Origin: Rhyzopertha dominica
Taxonomy: Eukaryota; Arthropoda; Insecta; Coleoptera; Bostrichidae
Assembly (NCBI GenBank): GCA_025024175.1
Contig: QCXZ01000041.1
Coordinates: forward strand, 4,893,786 to 4,957,785
Length of the DNA stretch: 64,000 bases
Direction: 5' to 3'
Made by a program: the position numbers and the translations under genes. How positions within the stretch are numbered: position 1 is the stretch's first letter; each line of letters starts with the position of its first letter. Shown here one piece after another: positions 35,431 through 46,794 of the stretch. Below the pieces are notes generated by a model. The model worked only from the letters and a program-made list of their open reading frames with translations. It was not told the DNA's origin and made no database searches.

Positions 35431-36269
35431 CAGGGTGTCTATAAACGATTCATACAACGCGGACGGCATTGATTTTTGAATTCTTTGTGCCGCCTTCTAG
35501 TAACTGCTGCCAAGCTACAATAAGAACGGCGATCATTCAACATCAATGAGCACTATAGTACTGAGGTTGCAATCAAGTTACGGTCACGAAATTGATGGCT
35601 TTATAAAGATTTTCCAACAATTTGGGGTACTATTTTTCTTTCAGAGGTAAGAAATAACATTAGTTGGTTCTATTGATAGAATTTTCTAAAGAATCTCGAC
35701 ATTCCACGCTATTTGTCTGTCGCTAGCATCACTACTAGAATACATGTAATTTCGTTAGATGTACATTCTCGGTACAGGAAGCTATTAGAACAAGCGAGGT
35801 ACGGTCTAGACAGGTATATCGATTTGTGGCTAGAGTTATTGCGAACAATCACCCCCAAATATCCGACATCTCGTGTAATATTCAGGTATAAAGTTCCAAC
35901 AGTTAGTGTGGACAGCACATTATCTATACTAGTAAACTTCGGCTTTCCCCCTCACAAAGCATAATACAATGATTATAACGGGTGTTTTAAAAAATGTGCG
36001 GTGTAAAACATGAGGGTCTATATGTTAATAAGTTGAAAATCATCTATTTTGCCCCTAAAACAATTATTGTTCACCATACAGTGTTAATGAAAATTAAGTT
36101 TAGTATTTGTGACGCTAGAGAAGAAGTCGATTTCGGTTTTCAAGGATATTCTGTAAAATTTTATAATAACATGTTTTTAGGGATATTGAGCCTTATTTTG
36201 CATTTCGATTACAGTCAGTAGGATGAGTAAATGTAAACATACAAATTTTTATAGTTTAAACCGGTTTAA
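35431..36269. other. No gene recognised
   Basis: Contains an ACAGGGTGTCTATAAA motif near 35429 that resembles a transposon end, but no partner. A + strand open frame at 35713-35964 lacks any recognisable domain. Confidence 0.4.
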
Positions 36270-37734
36270 ACGTTCAAAAATTTAATGCCAACAGACAGTG
36301 TCTGGTGGGTTGACGCATAGTGCTGTGGTATTAAAAAAATTGTACCTGTGTTTTTCAGTATAACTATGTTTAACTGAAATAGCAGCTTAAATCGTTACAG
36401 TTGTGCGAATTCTGACTTAAAAGCACTATCTTCTTAGTAGAAGACACTTTAGCACTTACTTCTTTTGATATTATTATACTTTATTGTGGATCATAGTGTT
36501 ATCAACAGCAGCCAAAGCTGTGGATGTTATGGTTTCGAAACGCCACCTGCCAAAATCGAGAGCCCGACAAATCAACCCGGCGGAGGATTGTCAACAATTT
36601 AAAAACGTCTGTCAACGAAATTAGAAATTCGGGCAGTTCTGCTAATTTTGTTTAATTTATTTCTTTGACTATTCGCATTGTGAATTATTTTGTGTTGTTA
36701 AGTTGGCTCCGGCTTTTGCGATATTGGTGTTGTCTTGGAGAGGAGAGTCAAAATATTACAATAGATTTTCATTCTTCTAAATAACATGAATCGACTTAAT
36801 TTTTTTGTTAAACGTGAGAACAGTTCAATTGAATGTTCTAGATATCACCTGACTGAGATCAACAATGATTTAATCAGGAATAACGGGCTTTTTATGATCA
36901 GTGTACATCAGTGATGGGGGTTTACGCGTAAATTATAATTTTCTACGTTACATGCGTAGAAAATGTAGATAAAGCACTTTGGCGTAGATTTTGAGTAGAA
37001 AATGTAAGACGAGTATATTACGGCTAAAGTGTAGTAAGTAGATATTAAAACTAAATGGAAATTAGTTTGATTCTAATTTTCCTGTTTCCTTGTGCCGAGT
37101 TGCACAAAATTTTTGAAATGTAGTACAGGTTTGTTTAATATGTGTATTACAAACTTGCATAACATATTTTAATATGTCATCCAAACGGTTTTCTTACTTC
37201 TTTTGGACCTAAAAGACAAAGCATTTATTTTGAAATCTTTACTTCCTATATTAGGCATATTTCTGAGAGGCCCATTTTTAGATGCTATAAAATAAAAATA
37301 AAAGTTGTTGTTTAGGCATTTGTCTAGTTAACTTAATTACAACAGGGTAATTTTTGTATTTCGTTTATTAAAAAAATTAAGATAACACTAAAATTGAGCA
37401 GTATTGGTGATAAACACCATTAAAAAGCCAAGTATTCCTAGATTTTTGTCTATCTACACAATACTATTTTCTACAGTAGACTTTTAAAGTAGAATATTAC
37501 ATAGTTTACGCGTAGAAAACAGCGTAATCTACATGGCGTATTCTACGCGCCCATCACTGGTGTACATAAAAAATATGTGAATAATAATTGGGGTCATTAT
37601 CCCACAAGATGTTTTAAGTTGCCCTGCAGAAAATCCACGAAGATTGCTTTTAAGATAAACGCACATTTCTATTTATGTCGAATTGTACACTATAGGAAAT
37701 TCCTTCTTTTTTACCCCCTACCAGGGGTACGCCC
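36270..37734. mobile_element. Repeat R2, copy 2, split by a hAT MITE
   Basis: A diverged copy of 10700-11418: TTTTTTGTTAAACG at ~36803, ATGATCAGTGTACAT at 36894-36908, AGAAAATCCACGAA at ~37627 and GGGTACGCCC at the right edge. It is interrupted after ATGATCAGTGTACAT by the MITE 36909-37559. The left edge is uncertain because the 5' parts of both copies have diverged. Confidence 0.65.
36909..37559. mobile_element. hAT-type MITE with 8-bp TSD
   Basis: 651 bp, beginning CAGTGATGGGGGTTTACGCG and ending TCTACGCGCCCATCACTG. The 10-bp outer inverted repeat is nearly perfect, with further subterminal inverted motifs (GTAGAAAA, TACGCGTA). A perfect 8-bp target duplication GTGTACAT lies at 36901-36908 and 37560-37567, and the uninterrupted site exists in the related repeat at 11188-11202, which confirms the insertion. 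No coding capacity. Confidence 0.95.
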
Positions 37735-38463
37735 AAAAAACACCCAGTTAAAAAAGCAATCCATTAGAATAAGTAAATATCAGAAAATATTCAGCTTTTG
37801 TTCTTGTTTTTAAATACTGTTGTAACGAGTGAACCATTTGAGCAGTGTTGAAATTATTGAATTTTTTATTAAAACTACGCTAAATGACCACGTCCACCGA
37901 CATTGCACTATGCAGGTCCTGCGCGAATATCCTGCTGCAAAGCATGGAACTGAACACATCGGTAGCTATTATCATCATACACAATGGCATAACAACGTGT
38001 CAGTGTACGAAATACGGGGCACGTGTTTAATTTATATATCTATCAACCCAACAACCATACATTTTAATAGTCCATTAAATTGCTCGCTTATATGTGGAGC
38101 ACAGGTGATGGATTATCGAAGGGGGGCCTCATCAATCCGGTATCAAGTTATTATCGCAACTGCGCTGTTTGCACAGCTTGTTTAACTTTAATTCAATTTA
38201 TCTCGTGTGCTCGGCGAGGGCACGTCCAAACGAAAGACGATCCGAAACGGCCAAGTGCTATTAATAACAGATATAGAATCCCGGAGGCGGTTTTTTTATG
38301 AGCTTTGCAAAAATCCCATCCACCTGTGGGAATTACTTCCTGGCGAACCGAAGGGGCAGGCGGCTTCCTGCCTTCGGCCTTCCGATTTATCTGGATGGAG
38401 AACGTCGGATCTATTGGAACGGAATGGGAGAGCTCGAAAAGAAATTTTATGAATCCAGGGATG
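37735..38463. other. No gene recognised
   Basis: Host sequence left of the hAT element. Several overlapping open frames on both strands in the G+C-richer part (38200-38460) have no recognisable domain. Confidence 0.45.
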
Positions 38464-38619
38464 GTCTAACGCAGGGGTCGGCAAGCCGCGGCCCGCGGGC
38501 CACATGCGACCCGCGAGCATCCTCTTTGCTGCCCGCGGTGTTTCGTAAATAATGATCTTCTAAACAATCGGAATTATTTTCATTTCGCGCGAAAACCAAA
38601 GGTTTCAGATGACGAGGTA

Positions 38620-38944
38620 AAGTCTGTAAAATCGACTCCTAGGGCCAGGAGGTAGTCCGGGGTGATACCAGAGGTACCGCCCTAATCTTAGTAGTTGATA
38701 TCAAGCGGCAAATCTGGTACTGCTACCAGTAAGTAACAAGAAGAATCGGTGTGAATTTGTGTGCCGCTCGCAACTCATTGAAATTTGTGCAGACAGATGG
38801 GTGGACCAAGCAGGTAAGCAAAAATAGCCCTTAACCCAAATGATTAGAAGAGTTTAAATTGTATGAAGCACTTTGGAAACAAACATTCCAACATTCCGTA
38901 TACTGCAGTTCTCAACATGTATATCAAAGTTTTTGTAATTTCTC
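38620..38944 (+). repeat. Left terminal inverted repeat
   Basis: Begins AAGTCTGTAAAATCGACTCC; pairs with 41378-41708. The first base differs from the other arm (A against T). Confidence 0.93.
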
Positions 38945-39847
38945 TTAAATTCTGATTTGATCATAGTTTTTATTTTATCTCGTCTAAAATTTTTAAATGT
39001 GAATGTCAGTCCCAGGTTCAATCGGCAATAGTACAATCAACATCAAACTTTAACCAAGCTATTCATGGTCTAATAAGTACTTTTAGCGATTTTTGATTTT
39101 TCTATTTTTGGCGCGCTAGAATCTTCATGCCGTCCGGCGCCATAGACATAATATCGGCTAGATGCCTTTTTGACTGTCCGTCTTGAATTGCATCCGAATT
39201 AGGCATTACATTTCGAGATAGTTTCAGTTTTTTCAACTAGTATTTGATGTGCAATTAAAATCGGTCGCAAAAAGTCGACGCGACGTGACAATCTTACATT
39301 TAAATTTGAAATTTGGGATGTTTAAAGTCGATCAAAAACATTTTCAACTTTGTACGACTTTTTCGGCAATGCGGTCTTTTTTTGGGACTAATTTTCCTGA
39401 ACGATAAGTGTAATTTCGGATATTTTGGCGATTTTGTTTTTCGTCTTCGTTTCGGCTAACCCGATTTCCGATAACCGGGTTTTACCGTAAATATATAACT
39501 TCTCATTACAAATATTTTATATAAATTTTGTATTCTGTAACTCGGCTTTGATAACAATTTAAAACTATCTAAATATAACAACATAAACAAATGATTCCAT
39601 TTTAAAGATACAGTAATTTCAGATTTATATTGGTGGTTGTTTACCTAGGTTTGCGAGTTAATCCTGTTTCTTAAAATTATTGATTACAATAACATCAACA
39701 GTTTCCGAGAAAATAACAATTATCCAGAGTACCTGGGCAACTAATTTATACCTGTTTAAGACGGTAGCACTTTTAGACAGAAAGCGCTTTCTCTTGCATT
39801 TAGAACAGATTGAATTTTCGTTAGTGTTAGTCGTGTTATTGTAAAAT

Positions 39848-41267
39848 ATGGAAGTGACTTTCGAAAAGCAAGAGCCCCTGTATAAACAATTAAAAGACTG
39901 TTGTCGTAATATGGTGTTAAAAGCGCACGATTTTTTTTCAAATGAAAAACGTTGTATTGAAGCTTCTGGTGCAATTCCTGTTGACTTTAAAAAAGTGCAA
40001 GAAAGAACTGCTGTAGCATGTGGCATTAGTGTTACATCCGTGCAAAATTATTTGCGTCTTCAACGAAATACTGGTAAGTTTTTTGTAGGCGGTTTAGAAT
40101 AATTAGTAATAATATATTTTTCCTTAGGATCTGTAAATAAACCGGCCTTACAACGAAAAGCTCCTTTAACTAAAGACTTACCGCCAGAAATTAAAGAGCA
40201 AATACGGTCCGAAATCTATTCGCTCTATGAAAAAAAAGAATATGTAACTTTACAATTACTCGCTAAAACCTTAAAAGACAAAAAAATTTTGGAACTTAGT
40301 CTTCCATCTTTAAGTAAAATAATAAAATCTTTGGGCTTCCGTTACAAAAAAACGCAAAACAGAAAATGTTTGTGTGAAATGTCTCACATTGTTTCTAAAC
40401 GCCACGAGTTTCTTCGAAACTATATAAAAAATTTAAAAAGTGAGTCACCAAAACCGTTTGTCTTTTTAGATGAGACTTGGATATTTAGTAAAGGTGGAGA
40501 AAAGAGATCTTGGCAAGACAACAGTGTGCGTTGCTACCAACAACCAACGAAATGTGGAAGTGGAAAACGTTACATTATTGTGCATGCGGGGGGCAAGATG
40601 GGTTTTATACCGGAAGCAGGACAGTGTTTCGCAAGCGGCAAGAAGTCAGACGACTACCACGAAAACATGAACGCCGTTTTCTTCGAGAAATGGTTTGAGG
40701 AGTCTATTTTAAAAAAAACTTGAAGAGCCATCTATTATAATATTGGACAATGCCTCATATCATAGCCGCAGAAAAAACCCCCAGCCAACTGGTTCATGGC
40801 TAAAAAATGATATTATCAGATGGCTTAATGAACACCACGTTCACATACCTGCAGATATCTATTTAAAATCCGACTTACTGAAATTGGCCAAAGAAAGTGG
40901 CCAAACCGAAAAATGTTTGTATTATGTTGACGAATTAGCTCATCAATATGGGCATGAAATATTAAGGCTACCCCCATATCATTGTCATTTCAATCCTATT
41001 GAGCTGATATGGGGAGTAGCCAAAAACTATTTCGACAAAAACATTGCGAACTTAAGCTCGAAAGAAAAGGATGTATTAAAAATGTGGGAAGAAGCTTTGG
41101 ACCAAATTCCAAGTGAAAAATGGGTGTCGTTCGTGGAACACACAGAAAAAATTATTATTAATTCGTCAGAACAAGAAAAAATTACTGATGAAATTAGGCC
41201 TCTAATTTTTACTGTAAACACAGAGGATAGTGAGGACGAAGATTCGGACTCCTTCGAGGATTTTTAA
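39848..41267 (+). CDS. DDE transposase, DDxE with wide D-E spacing
   Basis: Cut-and-paste transposase of the IS630-Tc1-mariner supergroup (DDE_3-like). Exon 1 39848-40073 encodes an N-terminal helix-turn-helix region (VQERTAVACGISVTSVQNYL). The intron is GTAAGT...CCTTAG, 40074-40127, phase 1. Exon 2 40128-41267 carries a second helical segment (SLSKIIKSLGFRYKKTQ), catalytic D1 in FVFLDETWIF, the IIVHAGGKMGF block, D2 in IILDNASYHS, and E in CHFNPIELIWG, then an acidic tail (TEDSEDEDSDSFEDF). About 84 residues separate D2 and E, far more than the 34-41 of classical Tc1/mariner. The only lesion is one extra A in the 8-A run at 40711-40718, which could be a real frameshift or a sequencing error. 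Corrected length about 454 residues. Start chosen as the first ATG in frame with the helix-turn-helix. Confidence 0.88.
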
Positions 41268-41377
41268 ATTTTTATTTTGTATATATTTTTGTATTTTTGT
41301 ATATATTTAATAAAATCTGTATATTCTAGAGGATTTAATCTTTGTTTTAATTTTAATTTCTTATAATTGTTCCGTAC

Positions 41378-41708
41378 GAGAAATTACAAAAACTTTGATA
41401 AACATTTTGAGAACTGCAGTTTAGGGGACGTTAGACTTATGTCTGTTTCCAAAATGCTTCATACAATTTAAACTCCTATAATCATTTGGGTTAAGGGCTA
41501 TTTTTGCTTATACCTGCTTGGTCCCACCCATCTGTCTGTACAAATTTCAATGAGTTGCGAGCGGCACACAAATTCACACCGATTCTTCTTGTTACTTACT
41601 GGTAGCAGTACCAGATTTGCCGCTTGATATCAACTACTAAGATTAGGGCGGTNCCTCTGGTATCACCCCGGACTACCTCCTGGCCCTAGGAGTCGATTTT
41701 ACAGACTA
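41378..41708 (-). repeat. Right terminal inverted repeat
   Basis: Inverted copy of 38620-38944, ending GGAGTCGATTTTACAGACTA. Contains one N at 41653. Confidence 0.93.
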
Positions 41709-41823
41709 TAATGCTCAATCTTCGGTGCGTGTTGGAGATTCCACCACGGCCAACACTGGTCAGGTCTGGCCGTCTCCCTCATATGCAGTGGTGGAATTTT
41801 AACGTACCGAAGATTGAGCATTA
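41709..41823. repeat. 115-bp hairpin next to the DDE element
   Basis: TAATGCTCAATCTTCGGT at 41709 is repeated in exact inversion (ACCGAAGATTGAGCATTA) ending near 41823, and a second inner pair (ATTCCACCAC / GTGGTGGAAT) lies between. It is bounded by TA on both sides and may be a tiny palindromic element, or part of the hAT 5' leader. Confidence 0.75.
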
Positions 41824-42060
41824 CCTCAATAATCAATATGCCAAACCTTACCTTGTATTCTGTCATCAGCTAACAAGTGCAACCCACGCGTCAAATTTAC
41901 TGCACGCTCGAGTGAAGCGTGTCGAGTTATTTTTGTTAAATGCTTTTAACGATGCATGGACAGATTTATATTTTTTATTGATTATAGAGGAAAACCGCCG
42001 TGCCTAATATGCCAAAAAACTATTGCAGTTAAAAAAGAATATAATCTAAAACGCCATTAT

Positions 42061-44385
42061 TAAGGTGACCAACCGTCCGGATTTAGGCCGGACAGGTTTG
42101 TATTTTTATTTGTGCGTCCGTACTTAATATGGTATCCGGATTTGCCCGGATTTGCAAAATTTTGTTTGAATTTGTCCGGTTTTTTGTTGTCTAAACAATG
42201 TGTACAGGGTATCTTACTTTTTCATTGTTGCTAGTAGTCTTCTCATGAAGTCAGACGTAGCTAACTTCATAGTGTCATATGTCCAAGTCACCAATTGCAC
42301 CATGTGCTCATCCACTTTTTCAATTGCTCATAGGGGCAACAGAGATATAGAATGCCACACCTCAACATCAAAACACATTAATGCAGTTTCTACTAGGATA
42401 AAAACACAATCACTCTCAAGTTTTTGTAAAAAGAGAAAAATGGATAATGAAAACAAAAATATTGCTGCTGCTGAAGGTGCATGGGCGTATCATCTTCTGC
42501 AACACAATCACAGTTTTAGGTTCATAGATTGTACTTCGAAATTAATACAGACCATGTTTGAACCTAAATATTCTTCAGCTAGAACAAAAAGTGAGGCCAT
42601 TATTGTGAAGTTTTTACACCATTTGCCACAGAAACTTAAAAAGAGGACTTGTCTAAAGTGAATTTTGTTAGTGTGTGTTATGACGCTTCTAATCATAAAA
42701 ACATAAAATTGATACCTGTGATAGTCAGATATTTTATACCAAAACAAGGAATTCAAATGAAGATTTTAGAATTTAAAGATCTGCCAGGAGAAACATCTGA
42801 AATAATTAGTGCATACTTGTTGGAAACACTAGATTCATTTGATTTGAAAAACAAAATCATAGCTCTTTGTGCTGATAATACTAATTGCAACTTTGGAGGA
42901 GTAAGTCGTCAAGGGTCCAGCAATATTTTTTATAAAGATAAAAAATCTTTAAATAATCAATCTCTCTTAGGATTAGGGTGTACAGCTCATATATTAAATA
43001 ACTGCTTAAAGTCTGCTTGTGACATCCTGCCAGTTGATGTTGAAGTACTTTTGGTAAAAATTTATTCCCACTTTTACATATATACAGTACGCACTTAGAA
43101 TCTAAAAGAGTTCTGTGAATTTGTTAGCACAGAGTATAAAAAGATTCTAGGGTATTCTAACACCCGTTGGTTAGCTCTTTTACCAGCTATTGAAAGAGTA
43201 CTTCAAATGTATTCTGCATTAAAGTCTTATTCTGCTTCAATAGATAAATGTCCCACAATTATTCGAACAAATTTTGAAAATCCTACTACTGAATTTTGGT
43301 TATTTTTGGTACATAATATAGCTTCACTTTTTCATAAAATCGTATTAACTTTAGAAGGCGAAAAAGTTTCCGCTATTGAGACTGTAAATGTGTATAAAGA
43401 TTTAATACTGAAGCTTGAAGAGAGGAATAACAGTAAATTTCTTCCTTTTAAATCTAAATCTATGTTATCTTTATTGGAGTCAAATGATGACATTAGTAGA
43501 ACGGAAATAGAAAAAAACATTCTTCAATTTTATCAAACAGCAGTTGGTTATTTAAGACAATGGGAAAATCCAGAGTGAATAGGTTACAACAGTTTAATGG
43601 GGTTTTGTTAAATGGCATTCCAGATTATGAATTAATTCAATCTTGCATTGGAATGATGGAGAAATGGAAAAAAATTGATGAAAACCAACTATTTGATGAA
43701 GTAACAGTTTTAAAAAAACTATATTACAACTGCTGATAAAATTGTTGAGTGGACTGAAAAAAAGTTTTTTTAAGAGATCGATGGAGAGACATTTTTAATT
43801 TTTTTGTGGAAAACAGACAGCCATACACAAATCTTGTATTATTTATTGAATTTAGTATGTGCCTACCTGGTACAAATGCACAACTGGAAAGAGTTTTTCA
43901 CATATAAACAACATTTGGACTGACGATAAAACAAGTTTAAATGTGACTACCCTTAAATCTTTGCTCGTAACAAAAATTAATTTTAACTACAGTTGCACAG
44001 TTTTATAATGAAATAACTGATAGTGATTCACTATTAGATGCAATTCACTCATTAAAAAAATATAAGTTTAAAAGGGAAGTATCAAATGAGTAAAATAAAC
44101 GAATCATTGAAGAAATTATTTAAGGTATTATTATTTATTCACATATTTATTTCGTTTTATATTTGTTTCATATTGAAAGGGTGTATTTTTTGTTTGTATT
44201 TGTTTATGTTTACTATTTTGAGAAATATACTTATGTTGAATTTATGAATCTTATTATTGGTTTTACTTCGCATCAAGTAGACATACCCATAAATTTAACT
44301 TCAGAACCCTACATTCCTCTTTATCTTATTTTACAACGACGACAAAGGCGTCCGGATTTTCTAGTTTAGGAAGTTGGTCACCTTA
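42061..44385 (+). mobile_element. Inner hAT element in the BED finger
   Basis: Begins TAAGGTGACCAACCGTCCGG and ends AGTTGGTCACCTTA, with further inverted TCCGGATTT motifs near both ends. A perfect 8-bp duplication GCCATTAT lies at 42053-42060 and 44386-44393. The site falls on the codon for a zinc-binding histidine of the outer element's BED finger, and deleting 42061-44393 restores that reading frame exactly. Length 2325 bp, with a broken transposase. Confidence 0.95.
42270..44090 (+). pseudogene. hAT transposase of the inner element
   Basis: Pieces in order: a zinc-finger-like N-terminus (CTMCSSTFSIAHRGNRDIE, TSKHINAV), the conserved KSEAIIVKFLHHLPQKL region, FVSVCYDASNHKNIKLIPVI in a shifted frame, IALCADNTNCNFGG (a catalytic-D-like position), LGCTAHILNNCLKSACD, YSNTRWLALLPAIERVL, and after several more stops FSMCLPGTNAQLERVF, the hAT C-terminal dimerisation block near 43855-43905. 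Frameshifts near 42655, a stop at 43098, another near 43578 and further damage beyond leave no functional enzyme. It is a different hAT branch from the element it interrupts. Confidence 0.88.
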
Positions 44386-46182
44386 GCCATTATGATACTG
44401 AGCATAAAGCAAAATTTGCATGCCTTGTGGGTGATTTGCGACAAAATAAAATTAACGCCCTGAAATCGTCAGTAAAGAACCAACAAAATGTTTTTAAGGT
44501 TCAAGTTCAAAGAAATGAATCGGGTGTACGTGCTAGTTTAAGGGTAGCAGAAATTCTTGCAAAATCTGGCCGACCGTTTACTGATAGCGAACTAGTAAAA
44601 CAGTGTGCTTTAGTTATGGCTGAAGAGGTATGTCCGAATCAGAAAAAAATATTTGAAGATATTTGTCTATCTGCCCGAACGTGTACCCGGCGTACTGAAG
44701 ATTTGGGAAACAATTTATGCCAGCAACTTCAGGAAAAGGCACAAATATTTGAATGGTTCTCTTTAGCTATCGACGACAGTAATGACGTTTCAGATACTGC
44801 GTAGCTACTAATATTTGTTCGGGGGATTGACGAGAACTTTAATGTTTATGAGGAGCTTTTACAGTTATGCAGCTTGAAAGGAACAACTACAGGGGAAGAT
44901 TTATTTAGCCACTTAGAACAAGTGTTAGTGCAATTACCATGGGCAAAACTGGTGAGCGTTACAACTGATGGTGGCAGAAACATGAGCGGGCAAAACAAGG
45001 GCCTGGTTGGGAGAATTAAAACTAAACTGGCAAAGATAGGTTGTGATAACCCATTATTTTTTCATTGTATTGTCCACCAAGAAGCATTATGCTGCAAAGT
45101 TATTGAATCGAAAGAGGTAATGGACATTGTGATATCTACTGTAAATTACATCAGAAAAAATGGCCTGACACACCGCCAATTTCAGCAGTTTCTGAAAGAT
45201 ATGGAAGCAGATCACCGAGATATCCTGTATTATTCTGCAGTGAGGTGGTTAAGCAGAGGTGCAGTACTGAAAAGATTTTTTGATCTAAGAAAAGAAATTA
45301 ATACTTTTATGGCCGGAAAAGGTGAATCTGTCCCACAGCTTACAAATCCTCAATGGTTAATAGACCTTGGATTTTTGACAGATTTAACTCATGAGTTAAA
45401 TATGCTGAACACGAAGCTTCAAGGAAAGAACAAATTAATATCAGATATGCACACAGATGTAAAAGCATTCCAAATGAGAAGCAAGCTCTTCTTAAAACAT
45501 ATTGACGAGAAAAAGCTGGACCATTTCCCGAATTGTAAAAGAGCTGTGGAGGAAGCTGGAATAAATTTTAATTGAAAAAATGATAAAATGAAATGGGTTT
45601 TAATTCAACTGCACAATCAGTTCGACGACAGATTTAGTGACTTCGATAAGGTTTCTGACAAGCTGAAGATTTTTGTAAACCCTTTCCAATGTGATGTTGA
45701 AGATGTACCAAGTAATTTGCAAATGAATGTAATTGATCTGCAATCCAATGACATCTTAAAAACTCTTTCTGTGAAATTAATAATCTTATTAAATTGTACG
45801 GCAGTTTATCGACTAATTTTGATGAATTGAAAAAGTTTTCTCAGCAATTAATAACAATTTTTGGCAGCACCTATTTATGTGAGCAGACTTTTTCAATTCT
45901 CAATTACAGAAAAAATAAATATTGTTCTCGTCTCACAGATAAGCATTTAAGTGCCATTCTACGAATTTCAACGACAAGCATGAAAGCAAATATTTCACAA
46001 ATAGCCAGTGAACTACAGCCTCAGAAATCACACTAACGCATGTTAGAGAAAGTTCTTATTTAATTTGTCTGTATATTTTTTTATTTTTATTTGTCATTGC
46101 TCCTCATTGTATACAAAATGATTTCAGTTATTATTTACTTTTTATCATAACAGCTAAAAGGTTGCCGACCGCTGGTCTAACG

Positions 46183-46794
46183 GAGAAAGGTTTTTCTTGG
46201 TCGTAATACATTGGCGGATGATGCTCTTCGTCTTTTAGCTGCGGGAATGATTGACCTGGACAATACGCTTAACACAAGACGTTCATCCATATCATACATG
46301 ATATTTTGTTACGGTAGTATAAAACATCCTTTTTTTCTTTTTGATGGTAAATCGATGATTATTAAGTTCCGCAGCAAAAAAAGAATGAGGACGTTTGCCT
46401 GCATCGAAACTACTACAGTAGTGTCCACTTATAACGAACCTTAAAATTATCGGTACGTACGAGGGCGGACCTCTTTCTGTTGGGCATACTAGCAGACTGT
46501 GATATTTTTACATATATTTTAATGTGACCTTTAACCTCGTGTTTTATAAGTGGCTCGTGAAAAAAGTCTAATTCCGAATGGTATACTACAGTTTGCTTTC
46601 TACGAGTATCATGGTACCAATCGTAGTTTATATTAGTTGCGAGTACAGTTGCAAACCGCAATTATTTAAAACAGGTAAACAAGTCTTACATTCCGCATTT
46701 CTCAAACGGCACAAGTAGGTTGTTCTTAATTAACTTAGGGTTTTTTGTGGAACATCAAAGAGCTCTAGTCGTCTCGTCAACCGTAATTCAAGTT
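46183..46794. other. No gene recognised
   Basis: Host sequence to the right of the hAT element. Near 46467 it contains TACGAGGGCGGACC, similar to the mariner end at 34.8 kb but without a partner. Confidence 0.4.

Larger units (their letters stand above)
38620..41708 (+). mobile_element. Long-TIR DDE transposon, almost intact
   Basis: 3089 bp between TA dinucleotides at 38618-38619 and 41709-41710. The terminal inverted repeats are exceptionally long: 38620-38944 against 41378-41708. The outer ~165 bp of the two arms agree at essentially every readable base (one N), then small indels and substitutions accumulate inwards. One transposase gene with one intron lies between them. The element sits just inside the left end of the hAT element and splits nothing essential. 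Identity of the outer arms and the nearly open gene point to recent transposition. Confidence 0.95.
41900..46036 (+). pseudogene. GTF2IRD2-like hAT transposase (interrupted)
   Basis: Remnant of the outer hAT transposase in several pieces. A BED-type zinc finger begins near 41930 (WTDLY, then after a 1-base shift RGKPPCLICQKTIA and EYNLKRHY up to 42060) and is cut by the inner hAT. It resumes at 44386 as HYDTEHKAKFACLVGD. Then SARTCTRRTEDL, FSLAIDDSNDVSDTA (catalytic D region) followed by an in-frame TAG at 44802-44804, SVTTDGGRNMSGQNKG (second D), FFHCIVHQEALC, SAVRWLSRG, a stop at 45573-45575, a frameshift near 45770, and the hAT dimerisation end GSTYLCEQTFSILNYRKNK, finishing at 46036. At least two stops and two frameshifts exclude function, independent of the insertion. 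Confidence 0.93.
38472..46174 (+). mobile_element. GTF2IRD2/Charlie8-like hAT, carrying two inserts
   Basis: Left end CAGGGGTCGGCAAGCCGCGG at 38472, right end GGTTGCCGACCGCTG finishing at 46174, flanked by an exact 8-bp duplication GTCTAACG at 38464-38471 and 46175-46182. The ends and the encoded protein both match the hAT branch that gave rise to vertebrate GTF2IRD2 (Charlie8). The present length of 7703 bp includes a 3089-bp DDE transposon (38620-41708) and a 2325-bp second hAT (42061-44385); without them and their duplications about 2.28 kb remains, a normal size. Internal stops and frameshifts show the host element is dead. Confidence 0.95.

Noticed and set aside
35425..35445. ACAGGGTGTCTATAAA as a transposon end
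   Set aside because: The motif is common at ends of several superfamilies, but no inverted partner or duplication was found nearby.
35713..35964. Possible 83-residue protein
   Set aside because: No domain, and an overlapping frame of similar length exists on the other strand.
46465..46485. TACGAGGGCGGACC as a second mariner end
   Set aside because: Only about 14 bp match and there is no partner end or coding remnant.
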